A stretch of DNA of 64,000 nt from Rotaria sordida (lineage: Eukaryota; Rotifera; Eurotatoria; Philodinida; Philodinidae): the NCBI GenBank assembly GCA_905250125.1, contig CAJNOL010000755.1, positions 41,496 through 105,495 on the forward strand, given 5' to 3'. The notes under the pieces were generated by a model. It had not been told where the DNA came from, searched no databases, and saw nothing but the letters and a program-made list of their open reading frames with translations. The position numbers were made by a program, and so were the translations under genes. The first letter of the stretch is position 1; the number at the start of each line of letters is the position of its first letter. Below are positions 13,295 through 25,579 of the stretch, piece after piece.

Positions 13295-14692
13295 ATGTAA
13301 AAAAAGAATAATAAAAGAAGAAAGGCGGCGGCAACAGTCGTAAGCATCGCATAGTTTATACAAAGTTAGCAAATTTGGGCATTTGGTGGAAGAGATTTGG
13401 TGTTTTTTTTTTGGAGGGGAGTCTTTGTAGATCGTTGTTGCTAATGCATTTATGATCAATTTTTTTTTCGTATGTGTGTGTGTATATATATATATTAGAT
13501 TCTGCCAGATATCTTGTCTTTATTTTATATGTATATCTAAAATATTGTTAATCTCTATTGCAATTGTTTGAATTTTTTTTTCTAATGTTCAATATGAAAA
13601 GAGTAAGAGAATTTTTTTTTGCTTTGGTTTTTGTTCGTTGAATTGTCATTAAATTCTTTTTTTTGTCTTTTGGTGTTGAATGTCGATTATGTCAGATGAT
13701 AATTATTATTACAAAAAAAATATATATATAAGAATTTGTTTTTCTAAAAAAAATTATTCTTTTGAAATGGTAAATCATCATACAGTGGTAAGATAATGAT
13801 TAAAATTAATTAGAAATCGAGATGTAAGCAAAATGTAAATCGTATCTTAGATTTTGATGGAAACAAAACTCAATTTACTTTAGAAGGTGTGAAGTGTTCA
13901 AATAGCCACCCAAAAAAATAGGTGTAGTAATGTTTATGTATGATAGAAGTGGCCTATCCTTATTCTGGTTGATGAGAGTTTATTTCAATGACCTAGAGAT
14001 GGATGATTGCTGTGCTTTCAATATATCGACATGTCAAATCAAGTTTCTGACTTAATACTAGCACGATTACAAATGATAACATTATTTGGTCTTCTGTATT
14101 TTGTCTCTGTAGCTGTGAAAGTCAATAATTTCAGATGGTGTTAATGTTTTCCCATTCTAAGAGAAAGTGTACATTCTGTCAAAGGCGATAGGTGGAACAG
14201 TTGATACCTTAATGATTTCCACTTTCTCCCATACGATATGACCGATCGGGCTCAATTTTTTTTGCATGAGTTCGTTGGTCAAATTGAGATACGTATTATG
14301 TTTTAAATGTTGTTCTTATAAAATTCGGCCGACTTTAAAAAATTAGTACCATCGAAAAAAACCATGTTTTTTTTTGGGGGGGGGGGGAGTGTTTCTAGTA
14401 TTTTATTTTCTCTGAGCTCCTAGGAATGATATTTGTGAAAAAAAGCTTTTATAAATATACTTTTCGATCAGAATAAATAATAATGATTCTTCTATTTGCT
14501 GTAGAGGAAAAAGAATAAAATAATAAAATGTACTTTATCTTGAGTCAATAGAAGGTTTTTCTTCGTTGGTTCGTGTATTTCTTGTTTTTTTTTTTGCTTT
14601 CCCTTTTCTAAAGTGACTATTTTGTATCGAATTGAAAAGAATATACTTGTTTTTCTCTTCAAAAAACCTTTCTGAACGAGTGAAAAAATAAT
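13295..14692. other. 3' flank and intergenic, no gene recognised
   Basis: T-rich and G/T-rich sequence after the CCCH stop, probably including its 3'UTR. There is a short (GT)n(TA)n microsatellite at about 13472-13495 and a T-run followed by a G-run at about 14369-14388. No coding exon seen. Confidence 0.45.
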
Positions 14693-17038
14693 ATGTCTCA
14701 GGAACTACCAACATCTGACTATAAAGATCATTGGCAAGAAGAAGAAATTGTTCTTGAAAGAGTAAGTTTGAAGTAATTATATAAACTTAACATTTACTAT
14801 TCTAACTTTTTATTCTTACAGCCAAGTAATGATAACGATACTTCTCTTGGCTTTAGGATTGCTGGAGGAAATGATCAACCTTTCGTCGAAAATTTTACAT
14901 CTATTATTGTGATTCATATAACTGAAAATGGTCTAGTAGATAGAGATAGACGCTTAAAGTAAGTTAATGTATGGATAGCATAGAACAATAGTGAATTTCT
15001 TTTCTTAGATTATATGATATAATCTTACGTGTAAATGGTGTTGATTATTCAAATATTAAACATCAAACAGCTGTTCGAATATTGAAAATGTCCAGAAATA
15101 TAGTTCGATTAGTACGTACCATTGAAAATATTTCTATTAGCTTTTTATTCTATGTGTAGTTAATTCGTCGTCTTGTACCTCAATTAATTGAAGTAATTGA
15201 ACTGAAACATTCAAATGGAAAATTAGGAATTGAAATAGTTGGTGGCATTGGAAGTGAATATTTCAAAGGGTCTGTGTATAGATTATTATGTATTCAATTT
15301 ATTAAAATTTTCCATTGATTTTTATTTACCTTTCGTTAGAGATTACGGTGTGTTTATTATTGGTATTTCCAATCAAATTAACAAACAATTGAATATTGGC
15401 GATCGATTAATAGAAATCTCATCCGCAGTAAGAGTTTTTGTTTTTTTAGTATATCATTTGCTCTTCGTATCTATGCGGATCTTCTAGAAAAACACGTACG
15501 ATCTACGATTTGTTACACAGAAAGAAGCTAAAAAACGTATTGAATTAGCGTGTTCAGATAGTCAGAAGGTCAAATTGACTATCAGTAGTCATACGAGAAA
15601 GTTGATTAGGTAAATTGATCAGAAAAGACTAATTATCCAAATTTAATGAGTAGTTTTTATTATTTTAGTTCCATTGAAAAATCGGATGTTCTACATTCAG
15701 AACAGTATGAGCCTCGAAATACTAAAGATGAAGGTGAAACTCTAAGTTTTAATTAATTCGACTGAAATATTTAAGTCCATTTCAGTTAATACTACAGATA
15801 AACCAGTAGTTCTACATCAATATCCACATGATTATAGAAACGAAGAAAGTATCAGTATATACTGTTCAGAGAAAATATAAACTTCATCTATATTTTTGTT
15901 TTTGTCTAAAGCTTCTATAAAAGTCAATAAAAACAACTATTCAATCATTACTACAAAAAATGATCACTCTGTAAATTTCAAAGCAATTAGAGCCTTACCA
16001 CTTCTGTACGAGCGTACAAATGAGCAGCCATTAATAAAATCATTCGATTTTGAGGGTAATCTATGCAAATTTTAAAGTTGAAATTGAATATCATATTGTG
16101 ATCATATATTATTTCAGATTATCAAAGATATGAAAATCGCAGTAAACTACACTTAGTTGACTTACAAAGTCATATCGAAGTAGCACGAAAAACCAATGTA
16201 TTGCAATATGATCAGAAAAATCTAAAAGAAGTAAGTGTTGTTACTTAGATTTCTTTTCATTCTTTTTTTTAATGTATTTCTTCATCTAACTGATACCATC
16301 GGAAATGTGTTCTCTGTCTGGCTTACGTACTCTATCATTAAATGATAATGAAATTCAATTACTTCCTGATGATCTAACAAATTTGGTGAATTTAAAGAAT
16401 CTCTATTTGAGAAATAATCAGATCAGTAAGCTATAATTTGTCACATTATATTTTCATTTTGAAAATATTTACTTTAGAATCGTTACCTTCTAATGTTTTT
16501 ACTCATCATCTATCAAAGTTAGAAAATCTTCAATTAAATAGTAATCATCTACATTCTCTACCTATGTCATTTTGGTATCTAACAGCATTAAGAGAATTAA
16601 ATCTTTCAAAAAATTGTTTCTTTACAATTCCTCAAGCAATTTTAAATTTAACTAATCTACAACTTCTTGATTTTTCATTCAATCAAATCACAGAGATAAA
16701 GAATGAAATTGAATTGTTACAAGTAGATGAATTAAATTTAAATAATAATAAAGTAAATATTTTCTTAGATTTTTTGTATAATTATGTCTTTACTTTTTTT
16801 TTCTTTTCAGATTTCTAAAATCTCTACTAAAATATCAAAATGTAAACGATTAAAAATTCTTCGATTAGATAATAATAATCTCGAGTTAAAATCAATTCCT
16901 ATTTCATTATTAAAATATTCAACTGTATCACAATTAAGTGTTAAAGGGAATCGTTTTAATGACAAACAATTTCAATTGGTTGAAGGTTATGATTACTATG
17001 AAAAACGATATACGGCAAATCAACGAAAAAAAGATTAA
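14693..17038 (+). CDS. Tandem DLG-type PDZ protein fused to an LRRC57-like leucine-rich repeat domain
   Basis: Thirteen exons, 549 aa: 14693-14761, 14822-14958, 15009-15111, 15160-15269, 15340-15427, 15488-15609, 15669-15733, 15786-15848, 15912-16055, 16118-16230, 16293-16425, 16478-16752, 16811-17038. All junctions keep frame. PDZ1 (about 18-103) has SLGFRIAGG as its carboxylate-binding loop. PDZ2 (about 110-195) has LGIEIVGG and IGDRLIEI. Spacing and sequence resemble PDZ1-2 of DLG/PSD-95 scaffolds. A polar linker (195-305) follows. Residues 305-549 match LRRC57 in length (about 240 aa), in LRRs such as LRELNLSKN, and in the ending VEGYDYYEKRYTANQRKKD. The LRR exons contain no in-frame ATG of their own near the join, which favours one fused gene. 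The acceptor before exon 11 reads TG (16291-16292) instead of AG; no AG there keeps the frame. Confidence 0.72.
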
Positions 17039-17315
17039 ATATAGAAAATTCTATACATTAGGAGTTCACTATTTTGATGATATTTTTGATTTGTCTTATT
17101 TAAGAATATGAATGAATAGGTGAAGAGATGTCCTATACTCTGCTTGATTTACATGTCATAGAAAAAAACCTCTTTTTTTGTGTTCTTCTTTCCATTTTTC
17201 AACTACTACGGTTCCTTTATCATAATCTTATTTATCATCAACCATTTGCAAGAAAACGAAAGAGTTTCGTCATTGAAGGTTATAGATTTAGACATAATGA
17301 AACGTATTAAAATAG

Positions 17316-17645
17316 ATGTGGAGATCGCACAACAATTCATGGTCTTCTTCTTCTGAATCAGAAGAATGGTATCTATATTCAGATATTGAAACAGATATTA
17401 TTGAAAGAGTAAATTCGATGAAATAGCCAGAAGTTTTAATCGGCGATTATCGCATAGACTTCAAACATCTCAGGCAAATATGAAATAACAATCTTAATAA
17501 TCAGAAGCCTGTCAAACGAGTGGTGAATGAACAAACAGATGCAAAGTTGAGAGAAGAGCAATGTATATCTAATCCTCTCTATCCATCAACTGCTTACATA
17601 GATTGGATATCTTTATTAGACTGTCTTGTAGCTGCAGCCGTTTAA
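17316..17645 (+). CDS. Possible small two-exon gene, unknown
   Basis: Exons 17316-17408 and 17505-17645 join in phase 0 (GTAAAT...CAG) and give 77 aa. The start is MWRSHNNSWSSSSESEEWYL and the end is a more hydrophobic segment, DWISLLDCLVAAAV. No domain recognised. It follows the PDZ-LRR gene on the same strand after 277 nt, and could instead be a chance model or the 3' remnant of a degraded gene. The open frame at 17128-17310 just upstream is unrelated in frame. Confidence 0.25.
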
Positions 17646-18273
17646 ATTCAACTCAGCAACTTTTGATTTTTGAACAAACTTGTCTAAACATATCGAGAGT
17701 GATGATCTCGAACTGACTTCCATTATGGAGACTTCTGGAGTCTTCATTGGATACGTCTTGATGTTTTCTTAGTAAAGAAAAATGGGCATTAAGACTACTT
17801 TTTCAGTTTACAATATTTTCAGGAAGTAACTATATGGCTGTAACAAGGTCAATACGGACTATAAATATAGTGTAGTTGTTTCCTTTGAAATGATTTCGAG
17901 ATTCCCGACACCCACAGAATTTCGAAATTTTTTTTTCAAAATTCAATTTTCAAAAGTAACTAGGAATGTCGATTTGACTACGTTGATCATGAATGTCGAA
18001 ATCGCAAATTCAAGAAATGTAGTGGTGAGGCACCAGACAATTTTACCTATGTCTGATGTTTAGAGTCCAATCTCATTTTTTGATCATCTTCTTGTATAGA
18101 CTCTGTCATCTAAAGCTTTATATCGGTGCTAATTTTAGAGTTCTATCCGAATGTGAGTACAGATGGATATCAGTGCTGATCTTCTCTTGACCGCAAGATA
18201 TTCACAATTTTTATTATAAAGCCATTTATAGAACATCCTGTATACTTTAAATATATTTTGATCTTTTTCTTTC
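17646..18273. other. Intergenic, nothing recognised
   Basis: Separates the convergent (+) and (-) genes. No ORF, repeat or RNA gene recognised. Confidence 0.4.
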
Positions 18274-19381
18274 TTACAATCTGGTAGACAATGGTGATTC
18301 GGGCGACGGTGGTGACTGAACAAGCAACTGTGCTAGAAATAATAATAATATATGAGTAATAGAATTTGTTATCTTTTCTATTCTTACCATTTTTTTCAAG
18401 TTGAAGAATCGCAGTGTATATAGCATCGGTACTTTTCGAATCAGTGACACTGGCTTCACCAAATGGAACAAATTGTTTAGGTTGAGATATTTTCCATTTA
18501 ATCTTACGATCGAATACTAATTTATCCAATCTGGCACCCCAATCAGTCGCCATTTTAACAATATTAGCTCGACTACCTAGTGTAGAAATTAATGCTTTGG
18601 CATCGATTGGTTTGAGAGCATTCAATGTTTCTTGATCAACAATGTTAGGCGTCAAACCATTGATATCGATAATATTTTCAACAAATGTTTGACACATATT
18701 ATTTTCGCCAGCATCATACTTGAAAAAATTTTTATCGACATTCGATGCTGCAGAAATTAATCGATTGAGTGTTAATGGTTTATTTGGTGTTAGTGGAATA
18801 TCATATACATCGATCAATTCATTAGGTATAATCGGATATTTGAGAGCAATACGTTGTGCTTTCTCAAGTTTAAGAATAGTGCTAGCAGTTGCATTTTGTC
18901 CGGCATTTCCAAGCATATGTTGTAGTATATGGGGTCCATGACTATTTTTAATAGTAATGAGTAAATAATTGTGATAGATTTCATCATAACCAAGTTCAAG
19001 TTGTTTATTGGTAAATCTTGAATCGCTTAAAAAGTTAAGTATTTTAAGAGGAAAATCTTGAACAGGTGTACGACCAAGTTGAATTTTAAGAATGAGTTCA
19101 TCGCCTACTTTCTCCAATAGATTTCGTACTCGTGCTGGCATTTCTGGATCGTGTTTAGCATCGATAAGTTGCGGTTTATCATTCTTAAGCTATGAATAAA
19201 AATTAGACAATTACATTTAAAATAGCTTTGAGAAATATAAAAAAAGTAAATTGATCTTTAAACATATTTTCCTGTTTTCATAAAATCCAAAACGAAGTCA
19301 GTTCAAAATGAGACTGAATTGTTCATAAGATACACAATTTATATTTCTTACCTTTTCAAAAGGGAAGACGGGAAACATCAT
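18274..19381 (-). CDS. Putative cysteine-dependent papain-like fold protein (LRAT/NlpC-P60-like)
   Basis: Three exons on the minus strand, 19352-19381, 18388-19189 and 18274-18332, encode 296 aa with phases 0 and 1 preserved. The N-terminus is MMFPVFPFEK. Key segments are LILKIQLGRTPV, then LGYDEIYHNYLLITI with His83, then LEKAQRI, then FKYDAGENNMCQTFVENI with Cys176. The order His, strand, Lys/Glu segment, then N-x-Cys-Q-x-F-V resembles circularly permuted papain-fold enzymes such as LRAT, where the nucleophile sits in NCEHFV. Membership is inferred from this pattern only. Here an extra Met separates Asn from Cys. The C-terminal exon is Pro/Ser-rich (QSPPSPESPLSTRL). No signal peptide or membrane segment. 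Substrate unknown; an acyltransferase or peptidase role is possible but unproven. Confidence 0.62.
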
Positions 19382-21389
19382 TGTTGGTTAGAGCAAAATC
19401 TATAATTGAATAACAAATCGAATCTATTGGATGAATAATGCCAAGATAAATCTAAACGAGAGGTAATGTACCACGTAAATGCTAGTTGAAAAATGATTAT
19501 ATGAAATGAATAATGAGTTCATTCAAATAATTAGGTTTTTCAACAATAAGAGACAGTTTTGCTCTTTGGCGACCTCTATTCCTTTACAAATCATATTGCC
19601 GACGACTTTGTTCAATCAATTAATTTGTTAGAATATTTTTGAAGAAGACAATTATTGAAACATCTGGCTTGATATTTCTAATATGTATTGAAAAAACATT
19701 CAATTTAGATTTCTGATGAAGAAAAATTTTGAATTCTCATGTAATTCGATGTTTACAATACTTTCAGTATTTCTAGTCTCCAGTAATATCATCTATTCAT
19801 TTTATTCTCTACGATAGTAATTAAGTCCGTTATGAGAGCTCTCGATATCGTTATTTAGATATCTTCAGTAGATTGTGTTTGATAAAAAAAAATCTAAAAA
19901 AAACTGCTTTTACGTATTATTCATCACTGTATACTCGTACGAGCAAGGAAATATTTGACCGATGCTTACCTTTGCGCTCTAATGACTGGTATTACCAAAT
20001 GCGTGTTTGATGCTGCAAGTAATACACCTGTTTATATATTTTTCTCTTTCAATCCTTGGGTGGCGTGTGATACTGTCAATATTGACATGTCGTTTCACCG
20101 TATTCTCTTTCTTCTATGCGCATTTACGTATGTGTATGCTTTCATTAAATAAATTCAAAGAAACAACGCCTTCTCCCAAACATCTAACTTACCAATAACG
20201 AAATGCAGTATATTCTTAACTGAAATAGATTAACGATAAAAATGCAAATAATAATATATTGATTTATTTTTCTTTATCTACTACACAATACTTTTTCTGT
20301 GATGAGAAGAATTATTCTTAAGAGTGTGTGAGTCTGGGTGCCGTTATGAATCTTTCTTTCACCTAACAACTCACACCTAGTTTGCAGGAATCTTCACAAA
20401 ACGATGGAGACATGTTTAAAATGCATTTATTGCTGATCACGCCTTTCGATTTCGTAAGAATGAGACGCATCGTTATTTAGGATTATCTGATAAAAACTTC
20501 AAACAAAACCGAAAATTAAGAATCAGTTGAAAAATAGGCGAGTCCGTACGTTTTTCATCAGAAATTTCAAAATTAGTGGAAGTATCGTGCTTCTGATTTT
20601 CTTGAATTTCTTTCTCTAGGAAACAGGAACTCTGTAGAAGCCGACTTTCGAGCATTTATGAACGAATTTATACACAGATGATTTTTTCTTGCAGTTAGAA
20701 GACAAAGTCAGTATCGGGTTTTCGATTTTCGGAAATAAAAGGCCGATTGAGACACTCCTCAAATTTAACATAACAGTTCACTTTTCTCATTTTACACAAC
20801 GATCGCCAAAGCTTTCACTAATTGCGAAAGGGAAAGTATGTATTAAAAACTTTTTTTATCAACAATTTCAATTGAAAAACCTAAAACTATTCATTGAAAT
20901 AATTCATTAATAATCATTATCTATCAATATTTTTGAAAGCAAAATAGAGATCGTTCTCCACAGATTCTCTCTACTATACTCTTCGATTCTTCCCGGAATC
21001 TAAATTATCTAAAACTATGTTACTTTATCAAACTGTTTCCTTTGCTCGCTAAGGTGTCTGCGCCTGACTATGAAATTTCTAGGGAAAACTACATCTATTT
21101 GAAATGAAGCTTTTGATAATTTTCGAAACAAAATAAAACGAGTTCGTTTTGAAAACTTTTGCTTTTTTTGAATCATAATAAAGATGTAGTATCTATCATT
21201 ACTTCGATACATCTTCACTGTAACGATAAGAACAACTGCTTCAAATTTTTTGTATACTTATGAACAGTGGATTCATTAAATCTCGGGAGATTTACATCTT
21301 ACCTAATTTCAAATTCAACATTTCGTTAAAACATGATTTTAATGATATGTTACGCACTCATTGCAATTTCCACTTTTGTAAAAAAAAAA

Positions 21390-21815
21390 ATATACCATAA
21401 GATGCAACTTGAAAAGCTCTACAATTTACAAAAGACAGCTTATTTTGTAGTTACACTTTTTGTTTTGAAAATGAATAAAATTCTGAATGATCAAATTTCG
21501 ATACTGCGGACAGTAGTCGCCCAAAAATTTTACTTTTTTTTCAAAACATAAAGCACCCAATCAAAATAAGCTTTACTTTGTAGATCGTAGAGCTTTTCAT
21601 GCTGTATCTCGAGGTATATTTTTCTTTTCTTTTTTTTATTAAAATATATCAGGTGGTAAATAAGAAAAAAAATGCATTCGTCGTGCACCAAAAAAAGATT
21701 TTTGAAGCTTTGAAATTTAGTCGCACAGAATTTTGTCGATCTTGAAAAAAAGTAGAACTGTAAAATAAGCGGTCTTATGTAAATTGTAGAGCTTTTCAAG
21801 TTACATATTGTGGTA
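21390..21815. repeat. Three copies of an AACTTGAAAAGCTCTACAA-type repeat, one inverted
   Basis: Copy 1 (+, about 21390-21460) carries CTTGAAAAGCTCTACAATTT followed by AGCTTATTTTGTA-like sequence. Copies 2 (about 21540-21625) and 3 (about 21750-21815) are in the opposite orientation. The arrangement is a nested foldback; it could be a degraded non-autonomous element. Confidence 0.55.
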
Positions 21816-23613
21816 TATTTTGTTTTTCTTAATACAACGTATTCAGTGATTGAAAATTGAAATGTAAAGCGTAGTCATTTAATCTGCATCACTCGTGATA
21901 TCTCGCTAATGAATACTATTCGTACTGGTTATATCAAGTTCTAGTTTATATAATGATGGATGCTTATCAAACATAGATTAATTCAATTTAATATGATGTC
22001 GCAATAGACAAGATTATAGTTTTTAGATTTTTAATCTTCAATACATGCGAACAACATAAATGACACAAACTATGGTAGTTATTGGAAGACTTGTTCGTAA
22101 TGAATAATGACTTAAATTCAATGCAATATTGTGTTTTTGATTCATATATTACTGCAAAACGATTAGTTCTATAGGTTTGAGTTATTTATATTGAAAAAAG
22201 ATGAATGTTCTGCATGACACTATGAGAAATATTTACTGAAAGAAGAAAAAAAAAGGGTGCTGCGTCGCCTATGTTTAGCAGAACAGAGCAAAAACTTGAC
22301 GGTTTTTTTTTCTCACACATTATGAATGGTTTACATCATGCACACAGACGAGTAGACGCGCCGATGCATTGATTAGTCACACAGTTTCACGAGACGAATT
22401 ACGTTTACGTCAAATTTTTTCCTTGTAGCACTTATTTATCGTGCATTATGGTAGAGAAAAAAAAATCGATCATTTATAGTTCTATAAAGAAAGTCTCTTG
22501 TAAATGGCGTACCATAATATACGTGAGAGAAAAGATAATAAACACCAAACGAAATGTCTCTTATTCTGTATGTTGAACAATTGATTACAATATATGCGTC
22601 ATAGAATTTGTATAGGTAGTTATGGTTCTAGTAAATCAACTCTATTTCATCATATGGACATAATCTACAATAACTATTTATCAAAAGAGAATATCATAGA
22701 ATATCGAAATTAGATCGATACAGAAGCACTTCATTTGTTAATCGCTATCATTCAAGAAACGAAAAATGACAAATGCCTAAAACTAAAGTATTGGAGATAT
22801 TATTCTCGTAAGTGTCTGAATTATCTGTCAAATATTATCAAAGGAAAAATGCATTTTTGCGAGTAGAAAACATCAGATAAATCATTTTTGTGAATATATA
22901 CAGTATAAAAATATTCAATATCTTCCATTATATTTTAATCAAATAAACGAATTCTTTGATTGGAATATGAACTACGTAATTTGAAGTGTTGTTTATTCTA
23001 ATGAAAGAAGTTTGCATACACTGTTCAAAACTATCAACTTTAATTAAATTTCTGAAAATGTCAATATTTTACGTAATATCGATGAGAAAGTCTGATCATT
23101 TCGAAAAGTACGTATCTCAAACAGATTACATCTTGAAAATGCTGAGGTTTTGAACGTAAGTTAGTCTAAGTAAAACCTTTTAGTAATTCGAATTTCTACG
23201 AATTTTCAAATAGCCAAAGATCTTTCAGATTGTGTTTTGTAGTTTTGGTTTTTTTCTGCATTAAAATTCGTCTAGTTTTTTTTTTTGTCCCATAGGAGAT
23301 AATTCATTCAAAATTCAATATCTCGATCGAAACTCAATAAAAGCACGAATCTTTGATGATTTTTTAGCCTAACGAATCTTCACGATTTAACAAAATAGTG
23401 CCTAAAAAGTTTTAATTATCTGAGAATTTTCTATCCTATGAGAAATATAAAACTTACCATGCATTTCCACGTGGTTAAAATGTGAAACATCAAAAGCAGA
23501 GACCAAAATCGATTCAAGTTGTCAAATAGTTCGATTCGAATCAGTTTGACTTTTGCAAAAAAGTAGGTCAAACCGGATTGAATGAGTTAAAACTTAGTGA
23601 ATTCAGTTTGCCG

Positions 23614-23670
23614 AGGGTGTGGTTGTGGATCGCATTCCGCAATTAATCGGCACCTACACCCACACTCCAC
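23614..23670. repeat. Short GTGTGG...CCACAC hairpin module (copy 1)
   Basis: Left arm AGGGTGTGGTTGTGG, right arm CACCTACACCCACACTCCAC, about 30 bp apart. The units are permutations of TGTGGG, the hexamer known as the bdelloid telomere repeat. Confidence 0.5.
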
Positions 23671-23673
23671 TTT

Positions 23674-23822
23674 CTCTACAATTATAACCCCAAAGTCTAC
23701 AACTATGCTTTTTCCTCTACAGTTATGCTCGTCATCCTAATGAAACTACGATATATAGGAGATAGACCATAATTGTATTAGCAAAAGCATAATTGTAGAC
23801 CTTGAGGGTCATAATTGCAGAG
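23674..23822. repeat. 55-bp-arm hairpin next to the TGTGGG module
   Basis: Arms 23674-23727 and 23769-23822: CTCTACAATTATAACCC pairs with the reverse complement of GGGTCATAATTGCAGAG. Related single arms (CATAATTGTAGA types) recur at about 24120-24170 and 24250. Confidence 0.6.
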
Positions 23823-25307
23823 AACCATAGCATAATTGGCGATAAATTCACGGAAGCAAAAAGATAATTTCTGAAAGCTCAAATGAATTCTCAATAAATT
23901 TAATGACTCTCTAAAAAGCGTAAATATTTCCGAAAACAAAATGAGTTTCAGAAAAACATAGTGAATCTTCAGAAGTCAAACTGATAATGGCGTCATGAAA
24001 ATTTCCTTACCATGATACCCTCATCGCTGATGTGAAGGATAAAAAAATATAGAGCACATCTCTCTCACTGAGGGTACGCAGAAAGACGGACACATTCTGA
24101 GACACAAACAGTACGTTGAAATAATTGTAGAGAACTGAAGCACAATCGCAGAGAAATGTAGGATAATTATAGAGGATTTTAGAAAAACGTTCTAGAACTC
24201 TACGGTCTATGACAAGGTACTTTATGAGCCAAAATCATGAATTTCTCTACAATTATGTCTACGTTTAACTAATATATATATGTTTTTGTGTTACTTTTAA
24301 CGTTGTTTTAGCCTATTTGCATAAGTAGGAGCATAATTGGTGAAATTTTTTCCTTGGACATCGCTCGAAAACTTAATTTTAGGTGAAATTAAAGAGCTCA
24401 CCCTATTGGCAAGCATTGTGAATGAAAGAAGTCAAAGATTTAGCATTTTTGATCTTGGGAAATTTAATAAAGTTTAATCAATGATGTTCTAATTCGAAGA
24501 GTGTGATTGTACGAGGGAAATTTTGATATTTGGATTTTATCAAGAAGTTGCAACATTTGAGTCGTAGAACCGGATTCTTCGATCCCGAAAAGCTTTTGTC
24601 AAATTTTAGAAAATTTCGTTGTTTTAGAGAACAATAGTTTCTTCTATGAAGTCAGAACTTTTCAGTTCATCGTTACTTTTAGTAGGTAACGGGAAGTTAC
24701 TCGTTTTCTGGTAATTGGTAACGAAAGTGAGCGGGAACAGTAACTTCCCTTCGCTATGAATCACATACAGAGGAGACAAGTACATTTTCGTCTCAGATTG
24801 GCTGAACTATTTATTACACACCCAAATTTAATAGTTCCATGAAGTAAATGAAAAAGAACATGTGATATATGAAAGATACTGAGGCCAATGATAAGTCTCA
24901 TATGAACAGCATATATCGCACATCCTTGCAAAAATGAAAATAATGACAAAAAAGTGTTACGTATTCTTGTTTTCTCAAATAATTATTTCACACCAGCAAT
25001 CAATAGATGCCCATAGTTTAGCATCACACCATCTCAATGTTTTTAAATTGGGTATGCACATTAAATCAGGCCAAAACGAGACGTATTATTCATACATATG
25101 TATACAAATGAATTTCTTAACTGACTCCAACAATCGACAACCACTTTCTGAGCCTATGTATTCATCTCTACAAAATGAATTTCTATGCAATGATTCGTGA
25201 TCAATTTATTTCAATTTCTTGAAAATAGGAACTTGCCACCACCTTGAAAAATAGTTGACAATACGAGAGGAGAAAGCTAACTCAATAAGAATATGAGATA
25301 AAGGAAA

Positions 25308-25579
25308 CTAATCAGTTGATACTGTTCGATAATGGTGATAATATGACGTGGATGTTAGATTTTCGGTGTAGGTATATGTTTGGGCAATATTACCTACAAA
25401 GAAAAAATAGTGAATTACTTCAATACCATAAAAGAGTNNNNNNNNNNACGTTTGTTGATTAAATGATTACGAGCGCCATCGCCTTTCCAGGGTTGAATTG
25501 CCGCTGCCTGGACCCTGTAAGATATTGACACTAACATCAAGAGGATGAAGAAAAAACCTATTTGGGTGAGCTTCTGCAT
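25308..25579 (-). CDS. Small secreted peptide precursor, broken by an assembly gap
   Basis: Reading the minus strand, an ORF starts at 25579 with MQKLTQIGFFFILLMLVSIS, a strong signal peptide ending near VQA (residues 1-25). The stretch IQPWKGDGARNHLINKR runs to the edge of a 10-N gap at 25438-25447. The dibasic Lys-Arg at the gap edge would suit prohormone processing. Beyond the gap, a TTTGTAG acceptor at 25394-25400 could open a second exon, 25308-25393 (start NIAQTYTYTENL), ending in TAG. Splicing across the gap is assumed. I do not recognise the peptide family; a neuropeptide or small secreted effector are both possible. Confidence 0.42.
25438..25447. other. Assembly gap (10 N)
   Basis: Ten N's inside the secreted-peptide gene; the true length is unknown since 10 is often a placeholder. 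Confidence 0.98.

Larger units (their letters stand above)
19382..25307. other. Gene-poor stretch with scattered hairpin repeats
   Basis: About 5.9 kb without a supported gene. Contents recognised: a threefold repeat at 21390-21815, a GTGTGG module at 23614-23670 and a hairpin at 23674-23822 (each listed). Open frames at 20007-20198, 20689-20910 and 24934-25200 have no motif and no coding-like neighbours. Confidence 0.45.
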
